Source: a virus. From it: DNA of 38,246 nt. The stretch lies in the IMG/VR virus record IMGVR_UViG_3300010371_000071, positions 1 through 38,246 of that record. One strand, 5' to 3'. The notes below the pieces were generated by a model. The model saw only the letters and a program-made list of their open reading frames with translations. It ran no database searches and was not told the origin of the DNA. Made by a program: the position numbers and the translations under genes. Positions 15,249-22,194 of the stretch are shown here, one piece after another; within the stretch, counting starts at the first letter, position 1; the number at the start of each line of letters is the position of its first letter.

Positions 15249-15568
15249 GGGCGGGAGACCTTGACCGGCAGGTCACGCTGCAACACGTAACGGTTGCGGC
15301 TGCGGATGCGAACGGCAGCAAGGCGCAGACGTTCGCAGACTACGCAACGGTGTGGGCGCAGAAGATCGACGCTGGCGGGCGGGAGTTTTTCTCCGCCGGC
15401 CAGGAACAGGCTGAGATCGATACGCGGTTCAAGATCCGATATCGCTCGGACGTGCTGATCACGGATCGGCTAACGGTTGACGGCCTGACTTACGAGATCA
15501 ACCACATCCAGGAACTGGGGCGCCGCGAAGGGCAGATGTTGTTCGCGAGTGCGATACGCGGTGGCTGA
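15245..15568 (+). CDS. Head closure / head-tail joining protein
   Basis: The 107-residue beta-barrel protein has MRAGDLDRQVTLQH at the start, ADYATVWAQKIDAGGREFF and TRFKIRYRSDVLITDRLTVDGLTYEINHI, the standard pattern of the SPP1 gp16/PF05521 family. It seals the connector after DNA packaging. Start and stop overlap with both neighbours (GTGA at 15245 and 8 bases at the end). Confidence 0.88.
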   Translation: MRAGDLDRQVTLQHVTVAAADANGSKAQTFADYATVWAQKIDAGGREFFSAGQEQAEIDTRFKIRYRSDVLITDRLTVDGLTYEINHIQELGRREGQMLFASAIRGG

Positions 15569-16112
15569 CCAGATCGATGTCTCCGGACTCACGGAGCTTC
15601 GCGAAACACTACTGAAGTCTCTGCCGGAAGCCTTGCAGGGCAAGGCGTCGCAGGCCGCGCTGACCAAGGCAAGCGCGCCCATTGTTCAGTCGGCAAAGCT
15701 CAAGGCGCCATCGCGTAAGCCTCGCGGATTTGTCGGCCCCACACAGCCAGACTCCAAGAAGGGGAGGCTGCGTGCGTCGATCTACTCGTTCAGGAATCGC
15801 GAGAGCAACAAGACCTATGAATCACGCTTCATCGGCGTGAAGGGTCGCGCCTGGTACTGGCGCTTTATCGAGTTCGGCCGCGGCCAAGTTGAGATCGCAA
15901 GAGGCTCTCTGGGTACGCCAATCAAAGGGTTCTTCGGCAAGGCTGTGCGGGCCTTTCCTGCGCATCCTTTCCTGCGTCCAGCGTTTGAGGAAAACGTGCA
16001 AGTCGCGCTTTCCATCTATCAGCGCGAGTTAATTCCAGCGATCGAGAAGGTCGCACGCAAAGCATACGAGCGTTCGACGCGTCGTCTGCGCAAAGCCATC
16101 ACGGGGATTTAA
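15561..16112 (+). CDS. HK97 gp10-like tail completion protein
   Basis: The 183-residue protein begins MADQIDVSGLTELRETLLKSLP and has KLKAPSRKPRGFVGP, WYWRFIEFGRG (about residues 93-103) and FPAHPFLRPAFEENV, the usual signature of HK97_gp10/PF04883-like tail components. GTG 15561 gives the family-like N-terminus; GTG 15549 in the same frame is possible and adds MRYA. It sits between head closure and tail terminator. Confidence 0.85.
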   Translation: MADQIDVSGLTELRETLLKSLPEALQGKASQAALTKASAPIVQSAKLKAPSRKPRGFVGPTQPDSKKGRLRASIYSFRNRESNKTYESRFIGVKGRAWYWRFIEFGRGQVEIARGSLGTPIKGFFGKAVRAFPAHPFLRPAFEENVQVALSIYQRELIPAIEKVARKAYERSTRRLRKAITGI

Positions 16113-16471
16113 TGACAGTCGCCATCGCGCGTGCGGTGCTGGTCGCCGCTGCGCCGGTGACTGCGCTCGTTGACGCTGAACGAATCGAAGCGCTTCGGCG
16201 TACGCAGACCTTCGCGGTCCCTGCGATCACGCTGCAGGAAGTCTCGCTGACTCCTTACAACCATCTGCGCGGTTCCTCTGGCCTCGACGCATACAGCGTC
16301 CAGATCGACAGCTACGCCGAAACGTACACCGGCGCACTTCAAGTAGCAGCCGCAGTGCGGACTGCACTCGAGGCCGCCGGGCATCTATTGCAGCAGCAGT
16401 TAGAGCAAAGCGAGCCCGAGAACAATCCCGAGCTTTTTCAAATCACTCAGACCTGGTCGGTCTATTCGTAG
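16112..16471 (+). CDS. Tail terminator / DUF3168 family protein
   Basis: The 119-residue protein has ALVDAERIEALRRTQTFAVPAITLQEVS in its first half and LDAYSVQIDSYAETYTGALQVAAAVRTAL near residues 64-92, matching the DUF3168 tail-terminator pattern. It would cap the tail tube and bind the connector. The start overlaps the previous stop (TAATG). Confidence 0.82.
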   Translation: MTVAIARAVLVAAAPVTALVDAERIEALRRTQTFAVPAITLQEVSLTPYNHLRGSSGLDAYSVQIDSYAETYTGALQVAAAVRTALEAAGHLLQQQLEQSEPENNPELFQITQTWSVYS

Positions 16472-16483
16472 GAGAGAATTTCA

Positions 16484-17128
16484 ATGGCTCAGAAAACACA
16501 GGGCGCCGTTTGTGCTGTTGGTACGGCGACCGCCGCGACCAAGACGATCACCGCGATCACGGCCGCGAACCCGCCGCAGGTCACATCGGCCACGCACGGC
16601 TACGCCAACGGCGACCTCGTCTATATCGATGGCGTCGTGGGCATGACGCAGGTCAACAAGCGCGTGTTTGTGGTTGCTAACCAGGCGACGAACACCTTTG
16701 AACTCAAGGGTGTGGACGGCACCGCGTACTCAACCTACACGTCCGGCGGCACGGCCGCGAAGAAGACCATGACGACGGTCGGCGAGTGCAAGGCGTTTGG
16801 CCCAGGCCTCGATGGAGAAGCCGCGGAACTCGAGACGACCAATCTGCAGTCTGTCGCGAAAGAATTTCTGCTTGGCCTTGCGGACAGCGGGAACCTCGCG
16901 TTTCAGGTCTATATCCCGACGACCGCTGACACCGGCCAGAGTCGCATCCGCGCGCTCAAGGAGAGCGGAACCGCAGAGGCGTTCTCTGTGACCATGCCGA
17001 GCGGCCAGGTACTTGCGCTTATGGGTCTTGTGAAATCGTTCGGCATCAGCGAGATCGGCGTTGACGGCGTGGTACTGGCATCAGGCAGCATTCGCGTCAG
17101 CAATGCGCCGGGGGCGTTCTTCGCATGA
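16484..17128 (+). CDS. Major tail tube protein with an inserted E1_FCCH-like segment
   Basis: The 214-residue protein starts after a strong GGAGAG site (6-base spacing). Its N- and C-terminal parts are typical tail-tube sequence (GLDGEAAELETTNLQSVAKEFL; ALKESGTAEAFSVTMPSGQVLALMGLVKSF). Residues about 21-90, ITAITAANPPQVTSATHGY...GDLVYIDGVVGMTQVNKRVFVV, match the HG...GD.V.I.GV.GM..LN motif of phage proteins annotated with a ubiquitin-activating E1 FCCH domain. This extra domain probably projects from the tail surface. It assembles with the chaperone and tape measure genes downstream. Confidence 0.88.
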   Translation: MAQKTQGAVCAVGTATAATKTITAITAANPPQVTSATHGYANGDLVYIDGVVGMTQVNKRVFVVANQATNTFELKGVDGTAYSTYTSGGTAAKKTMTTVGECKAFGPGLDGEAAELETTNLQSVAKEFLLGLADSGNLAFQVYIPTTADTGQSRIRALKESGTAEAFSVTMPSGQVLALMGLVKSFGISEIGVDGVVLASGSIRVSNAPGAFFA

Positions 17129-17445
17129 GCGAGGTTCGCGAAACGCAACTGGTCGAACTCAAGACCCGCCCGGATCTCAAGCTCTACGTGCGCGCGCTCA
17201 ACGCGGTGGAAGCGATCGAGCTTCACAGCAGGCTTGGCGGTATCGACAAGACCCCGGAGCTCGTGGCTGAGCAATTGGCGACGCTCGTTTGCAAGCAGGA
17301 CGGCACGCCGGTGTTTGCCGATCGTGCGGCTGCGCTCGAGTTCATGAAGACATCGCGCCCGAACGTGGTCGCGAAGCTCGCCAAGGCTGGCACCGCGTTC
17401 AACGAACTCAACGACGAGACGATCGAGGACGCAAGAAAAAACTGA
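17125..17445 (+). CDS. Tail assembly chaperone, zero-frame product (G-like)
   Basis: The 106-residue protein, starting in an ATGA overlap with the tail tube gene, is the shorter of two products from this locus. Its N-terminal LVELKTRPDLKLYVRALNAVEAIELHSRL and C-terminal LAKAGTAFNELNDETIEDARKN fit lambda-gpG/DUF-type tail chaperones. It ends at TGA 17443-17445, just after a slippery heptamer that extends a fraction of ribosomes. Confidence 0.85.
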   Translation: MSEVRETQLVELKTRPDLKLYVRALNAVEAIELHSRLGGIDKTPELVAEQLATLVCKQDGTPVFADRAAALEFMKTSRPNVVAKLAKAGTAFNELNDETIEDARKN

Positions 17446-17675
17446 TGGCCCGGCCGTGGCGCCGGGTTCTCATCGGTCTATCTATTCGTCTAGGCATCAG
17501 CGTTCGCGAGCTTGAGCGATACGACATAGCGACGGTTCGTCAATACCTCGCGATGCTCGACGAGATCAACAACCCAGCACGGAAGCCAGCCACTGACCCG
17601 AAGTCAATGGCGCAGCAATCACCCGAGCAAATGATGTCCGCCGTTGGTGCGGCCTTAGGTCACCTCAAGGGGTAA
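17125..17675 (+). CDS. Tail assembly chaperone, -1 frameshift product (GT-like)
   Basis: Slippage at 17436-17442 joins the first 105 or so codons to a frame ending at 17675, about 183 residues in total. The T-like extension runs MARPWRRVLIGLSIRLGISVRELERYD and ends near PEQMMSAVGAALGHLKG, a helical pattern seen in phage gpT domains. It would bind the tape measure protein and tail tube during tail assembly. The ATG at 17445 could also start a separate short protein by coupling (TGATG). Confidence 0.82.
17436..17466 (+). promoter_or_regulatory. Programmed -1 ribosomal frameshift site
   Basis: The heptamer A AAA AAC (17436-17442) is in the correct phase of the G-like frame and is followed after six bases by a 6-bp hairpin (CCCGGC 17449-17454, GCCGGG 17461-17466), the classical combination. 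The zero-frame stop comes directly after the slip site. It sets the ratio of G-like to GT-like chaperone. Confidence 0.85.
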
Positions 17676-17678
17676 TGC

Positions 17679-19370
17679 GTGGCGAATAAGATAGGCCAGC
17701 TTGTTATCGAGCTAGCCGCGAACACCGCTCGCCTGCAAGGCGACATGGGTAAGGCGGTCGGCATTGCCGAACGCGGCGCGGCGCAGATCAAGAAGGCGTT
17801 TTCGTTTGTCACGGCTGGTGCCGGCGGCGGGCTCATCGGCACAGCGCTTATCGGTGCAGCGCGCAACGCTATCTCGTTTGGCGACGAGTTAAACAAGGCC
17901 GCGATCAAAGCCGGCATCGGCGGCAAGGCGATTTCCGAGCTTGCCTACGCGGCGAAGCTCGCCGACGTCGACATCGCGTCGCTGTCGACCGCCATCAAGA
18001 AAATGCAGGTCTCGATCTCCGAGGCTGCATCGGGCGGCAAAGATCAGATCGCGGCGCTCAAGGCGCTGGGCCTTACTGTCGACCAGTTGCTATCGAAGCG
18101 GCCCGATAAGCAGTTCGAGCTGCTTGCCGATCAGATTTCGCGACTCAAGGATCCGGCTGACAGGGCTCGCGCGGCAACCGAGATATTCGGCAAGGCCGGC
18201 GCAGACCTGCTGCCTCTGTTCTCGCAAGGCGCGGAGGGCATCCGCAAGGCGCGTGAGGAAGCGGAGAAGCTAGGCTTCTCGTTCGGCGATGAGTCGCTGA
18301 AGTCGCTCGGAGAGGCGGACGACGCGGTCAAGCGCCTCAATGCTTCGTGGGAAGCGTTCTCGACAACTCTTATCGCAAAGGCGGCGCCCGCTATCACGCG
18401 CGTGCTTAACGCTGCGTCTAGCGGTTCATTCTCTAACGTCGGTGCAGGATTTTTGAAGGGCGGCTTCGTCGGCATGTTCCGTGCTGGCCTCGACGAGCGC
18501 CAGAAACAGGACGACGCGGCATGGAATGAGGCTCATAGCGGCACGATCGTTCGCCACGAGGCGACGACGCCTATTGGATTCGCCGCCGCCAATGCCGCGG
18601 CAGAGTCTAAGAAGGCGGCCGAGGCGTCCGCGAAGGAAATGCAGAAGTTCGTCGACAGCTACCACGACGCCGTGCGCGACATGAACGCGGACGTTGATCG
18701 CGAAGCTGACGCATCCCTTCGCCAACGCATGGACGACTGGGGCGATGCCCAGGATGCCGCCGACGAGTATTACCGGCGACTCAAGGAAAGCGAGAAAGAG
18801 TTGACCGTCTACCGCGAGAAGCAGTGGGCGGAATCCATGCAGGTATACCGCGATTACTTCGTCAACGCGATTGAAGACATGATCAATACGGGCAAGTTCA
18901 AGTGGCGAGACTTCCTGACGTTCATCGTCGCAGAGATTACGAAGCGGAAGATTGGCCAGCTCTTTGATGCGATCTTTGCGAAGTACGGCAGTGGCGGCGG
19001 CAGTGGTGGAGGCGGCAGCGGAATCTTCGGTTCGATCCTGAGCGCCATCATAAGCAACGTAGGCGGTGGAGGTGGATCTGCCGGCGCTATCGATGGCAAA
19101 GCATCTGGCGGCGCAGTTTCAGCAGGCCGCACCTATTTGGTTGGAGAGCAGGGTCCGGAGCTATTCCGCAGCGGATCATCAGGCTGGATCACGCCTAATC
19201 ACGCTATGGCAGGCGGCCCTAACGTCACTGTGGTGAATCATATTGACGCACGCGGCGCTACTGTCGACGCAGTGAAGTTGTTGCCGTCGTTTGGCAAGCA
19301 GATTTCCGACATGACAGAGCAGCGTGTCGTCGAACGCCTGCGCCGCAACTATTACGGGTTCGACACGTGA
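17679..19370 (+). CDS. Tape measure protein (lambda gpH-like C-terminus)
   Basis: The 563-residue protein has a helical N-terminal half (LVIELAANTARLQGDMGKA; KAFSFVTAG), a hydrophobic Gly-rich patch at about residues 45-65, long alpha-helical stretches and a C-terminal domain with RDYFVNAIEDMINTGKFKWRDFL and ITKRKIGQLFD resembling Tape_meas_lam_C, then Gly-rich linkers and YLVGEQGPELF. Tape measure length sets tail length; using the usual rule of about 0.15 nm per residue, a tail near 85 nm would be expected (inference). GTG start follows an AAGGGG ribosome site. Confidence 0.9.
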   Translation: MANKIGQLVIELAANTARLQGDMGKAVGIAERGAAQIKKAFSFVTAGAGGGLIGTALIGAARNAISFGDELNKAAIKAGIGGKAISELAYAAKLADVDIASLSTAIKKMQVSISEAASGGKDQIAALKALGLTVDQLLSKRPDKQFELLADQISRLKDPADRARAATEIFGKAGADLLPLFSQGAEGIRKAREEAEKLGFSFGDESLKSLGEADDAVKRLNASWEAFSTTLIAKAAPAITRVLNAASSGSFSNVGAGFLKGGFVGMFRAGLDERQKQDDAAWNEAHSGTIVRHEATTPIGFAAANAAAESKKAAEASAKEMQKFVDSYHDAVRDMNADVDREADASLRQRMDDWGDAQDAADEYYRRLKESEKELTVYREKQWAESMQVYRDYFVNAIEDMINTGKFKWRDFLTFIVAEITKRKIGQLFDAIFAKYGSGGGSGGGGSGIFGSILSAIISNVGGGGGSAGAIDGKASGGAVSAGRTYLVGEQGPELFRSGSSGWITPNHAMAGGPNVTVVNHIDARGATVDAVKLLPSFGKQISDMTEQRVVERLRRNYYGFDT

Positions 19371-20956
19371 CCGACTACGTCTTACCGCTCAATCTGCGCC
19401 AGGCTCGGTCGAGCTTTCGTTACGTCGATTCGACCGGCGTCACGCGCGGCGCTTATACCGGCGTCCCTCAGACCACTAACTACGGTGGCGACCGCATTGG
19501 GGCGACGATCGATTTCACGCCGATGGGCGGAAAGATTGCGAGCGATCAGAGTCTGCGCCGGCAATTGATCGCAATGCTGATGAGGCTGCGCGGGAGGACT
19601 AACCGCGTCTACCTGCGCGACTCGAGTTATGTGCAGGGCGGATCGTTCTCGGCCCCTGAGTTGTTTAGCAATTCAGATTTCTCGACTTCAGCAGGTTGGA
19701 CCGTTGACGCGGGAACGCTCAGCGCATCCGACGGTGTTATGCGGCTCACTGCGGATCAGGGCGGCGCAAGCACCGAATTTCGGCAGCAGGTTACGCTAGC
19801 TGCGTACACGCCGTATGCGCTTCGATCGATCATCCTCGATGGCGCGCAGTCGAGCGGCCTTCAGATCGGCACGTTTCTGTCGACCAGCGGCAGCGATGGT
19901 GTCTCCGACTACCAGACGACGCGTGGCTACCGCGTGAGCAGCGGTGTCTCTGTGGCCGCCGCGACGTTGAACCAGTACCCGACGGTTTTCGGCACCGTGA
20001 CTGGTTTCACCGCAGGCGCCTATGTGCTCGTGCCGTTCACGTCCCTCTCTCGCTGCTTCCTAGTAGATGGCGGTGCGAATCTCCTGCTGCGATCCGATGA
20101 GTTCGACAATGCGTCGTGGGTGAATTTCCGCAGCACTGACGCTGCCAACGCGGCCACTGCGCCTGACGGCACGGCGACCGCCGACTCGATCATCGAAGAC
20201 GCGACGGCGAGCAATACGCATGGTATTAGCCAACAGGCCACCATCACGAGCCCCGCTGCCGAGGTGTGTTTCTGCGTCGCGCTCAAGGCGGGCACGCGTA
20301 CGTGGGCCCGTCTCACGATGACAGAGGCGACCGGGGCAACCGTTGCCGGCGCGTACTTCGACGTTGCGAACGCGGTGGTTGGCACGCTCGCGACTGGCGC
20401 GCAGTGGGCCAATACGCGGGCGTTCTGTGTGCCCCTCGGGAGCGGCTGGAGCCTGTGTTACATCGTATCCAGGAAGACGAACCTGGCGACCGCAGTCACG
20501 TTCGGAATCAGACTCGCGACTAGCGATGGCGGAGAATCGTATACCGGAAACGGCGCCTCACTCATTTACGCGTGGCGTGCGACTGCGGCGATGTCTGCGG
20601 TGCCGACTCGGCTGCGTCAAACCACGAGCGCCGCAGCGTCTGCGGAGTCGCAGACAGGCTCCAGTCTATTCGTGAAAGGACTGCCGGAGTCGCAGACCGG
20701 GCTCCTACTCGCAGGCGACCAAGTTGAGATCGACGGGCAGATCAAATTCCTGACTGCGCCGCTTGACTCAAATGCTGCAGGTTTAGGACATCTACAGTTC
20801 TCGCCGCCGTTGCGACGATCCGTCGCTGACAATGCCCCGATCATCGTGTGCAAGCCGATGGGGCGGTTCATGATCGCCGGAGATTCGTCTGGGTGGTCGA
20901 ACGAGCCAGGCGTCTTCAGCACGGCCGCCCTCGACCTCGAGGAAGCGTTCGGATGA
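19367..20956 (+). CDS. Distal-tail-like protein carrying two carbohydrate-binding-like domains
   Basis: The 529-residue protein has tail-protein-like ends (residues 1-96: VLPLNLRQARSSFRYV; 425-529: LLLAGDQVEIDGQIKFL, FSPPLRRSV, MGRFMIAGDSSGWS) separated by two beta-sandwich inserts. The first (about 97-220) starts ELFSNSDFSTSAGWTVDAG; the second (about 235-400) starts NLLLRSDEFDNASWVNF, patterns typical of CBM/LamG-like carbohydrate-binding modules. The likely role is tail-tip assembly with added glycan contact. It starts in an overlap with the tape measure gene (GTGA). Confidence 0.75.
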   Translation: MTDYVLPLNLRQARSSFRYVDSTGVTRGAYTGVPQTTNYGGDRIGATIDFTPMGGKIASDQSLRRQLIAMLMRLRGRTNRVYLRDSSYVQGGSFSAPELFSNSDFSTSAGWTVDAGTLSASDGVMRLTADQGGASTEFRQQVTLAAYTPYALRSIILDGAQSSGLQIGTFLSTSGSDGVSDYQTTRGYRVSSGVSVAAATLNQYPTVFGTVTGFTAGAYVLVPFTSLSRCFLVDGGANLLLRSDEFDNASWVNFRSTDAANAATAPDGTATADSIIEDATASNTHGISQQATITSPAAEVCFCVALKAGTRTWARLTMTEATGATVAGAYFDVANAVVGTLATGAQWANTRAFCVPLGSGWSLCYIVSRKTNLATAVTFGIRLATSDGGESYTGNGASLIYAWRATAAMSAVPTRLRQTTSAAASAESQTGSSLFVKGLPESQTGLLLAGDQVEIDGQIKFLTAPLDSNAAGLGHLQFSPPLRRSVADNAPIIVCKPMGRFMIAGDSSGWSNEPGVFSTAALDLEEAFG

Positions 20957-21171
20957 GGCTGTATCGAGTGAGCGTCTACTTCGCTCGCGGTATTAGCTCA
21001 TGGCAGGAGAAGCTAGACGACCGCGACGTAGTGTTCCGCACACACACCCCTTGGCGGTGGCTCGCGCGCTGGATTGCGCGTGGCAACCTGGGGAACTGTG
21101 GCCGTCTCGCTTATGTGATCGACACCACTGATGGCGTCATCGACGAATACGTACCTGAGCCAGCACAGTGA
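20953..21171 (+). CDS. Small hypothetical tail-region protein, 72 aa
   Basis: The 72-residue, basic-centred protein (TPWRWLARWIARGNLGNCGRLAY) starts at ATG 20953 overlapping the previous stop (ATGA) and ends in a GTGA overlap with the next tail gene. No membrane segment, signal or known domain is seen. Its coupling to two tail-tip genes makes it a real gene, but its role is unknown. Confidence 0.65.
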   Translation: MRLYRVSVYFARGISSWQEKLDDRDVVFRTHTPWRWLARWIARGNLGNCGRLAYVIDTTDGVIDEYVPEPAQ

Positions 21172-21794
21172 GCTGGTTTACAGACGCCAACTGCGAGGCT
21201 GCCTCACAGCTTGAGCATGCGCAGGTCTGTTATGCAGTCGATCTTGACTTCCCATCTGGCCACGTGCGCCTGCATACCGCGCTCGGCGATCTCTCGATCG
21301 GCGGCAATACGTATACCGGCGTGGGGCAGATAGGCACGATTCAAGGAACTCCTGACCGCGCGAAGCTGGCTTCAGAGCGTTGGACGTATGGATTGATTGG
21401 CGTTGACCCATCGGTCGTGCCGGAATCTGAGATTGATAACTGCTTCGGCCGCTCCGTTGCGGAATATGAGGTGTGGTTCGCTCCGGCAACCGGAGCGACG
21501 ATCGGATTCGAGACGAACCGCGAGGGCCGCATGGGACGAGTTCGTCGTATCCATGGCGGCCCAACACCTCTTATTGAGGTGAGCTGTGAAAATCGCCTTG
21601 TCCTTCTTGATCAGGCAGACGCCTGGCGTTGGACCGATGAGCATCAGCAACAATACTTCTCCGGCGATCTCGGCTGCGACCAAGATAAGAACCTCGATTC
21701 CAAAGAAGTGATCTGGGGCGGCTCACGCATCACGCCTGGGACAGGGCCATGGTGGCGTGGCGGCGGAACCGGTCCGCGGCGCGGCCCAGGGTGA
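21168..21794 (+). CDS. DUF2163-like tail protein
   Basis: The 208-residue protein has the DUF2163/BR0599-type pattern: VCYAVDLDFPSGHVRLHTALGDLSIGGNTYTGVGQ (residues about 20-54), VSCENRLVLLDQADAWRWTDEHQQQYFSGDLGCDQDKN and a Gly-rich tail. Members are tail-tip components located before the NlpC/P60-like protein and the central hub, as here. The start is a GTG overlapping the preceding stop. A distal tail function (like lambda gpL) is inferred from family and order. Confidence 0.78.
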   Translation: MSWFTDANCEAASQLEHAQVCYAVDLDFPSGHVRLHTALGDLSIGGNTYTGVGQIGTIQGTPDRAKLASERWTYGLIGVDPSVVPESEIDNCFGRSVAEYEVWFAPATGATIGFETNREGRMGRVRRIHGGPTPLIEVSCENRLVLLDQADAWRWTDEHQQQYFSGDLGCDQDKNLDSKEVIWGGSRITPGTGPWWRGGGTGPRRGPG

Positions 21795-21798
21795 GCCA

Positions 21799-22194
21799 AT
21801 GAAACTAGAAGATTGGTCGGTTCGCCTGCAGCCCGTTCTCGACGATGCGCAGTTCCGTCGCTTCGAATGGGGCGTGCACGATTGTTGTGAGTTCATCGCG
21901 AGATGCTCGGAAGCCGTCACGGGCTGCAACTTCCGCGCGGCGTTTCCCGCGTATCACAGTGAGACAGAGGCGCTCGAGCTTCTCGAGCAACACGGTGGCA
22001 TGCGCGGACTGCTGAGTGCTGCATTCGGCGAACCGCGCCCGCCGGAAGATGCGCGAGGTGGCGATATAGTTTTGATCGATACGAACTTGGGCGAGCAGCC
22101 AGCGCTCTGCCTTGGCCGCGAGTGCTGCGCGCCGGGCGCTAAAGGGCTCGTCATCGTGTCGAAGTTTGGCGCACGCTGCGCATGGATTCTCTGA
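21799..22194 (+). CDS. NlpC/P60-like tail peptidase (DUF6950-type)
   Basis: A 131-residue protein with FEWGVHDCCEFIARCSEAVTG (residues 24-44), where the HDC(C) element carries the probable catalytic cysteine, and ARGGDIVLID then GLVIVSKFGARCAWIL, as in compact NlpC/P60-like domains encoded between DUF2163 and the tail hub in many siphophages (functionally like lambda gpK). It may cut peptidoglycan during DNA entry or mature the tail tip. The start at ATG 21799 has AGGGTGAG upstream; the frame before it overlaps the previous gene. Confidence 0.75.
   Translation: MKLEDWSVRLQPVLDDAQFRRFEWGVHDCCEFIARCSEAVTGCNFRAAFPAYHSETEALELLEQHGGMRGLLSAAFGEPRPPEDARGGDIVLIDTNLGEQPALCLGRECCAPGAKGLVIVSKFGARCAWIL

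Noticed and set aside
20266-20675. Alternative plus-strand frames inside the tail protein (85 and 110 codons)
   Set aside because: They lie wholly inside the confident tail gene, have arginine-rich shadow composition and lack ribosome sites.
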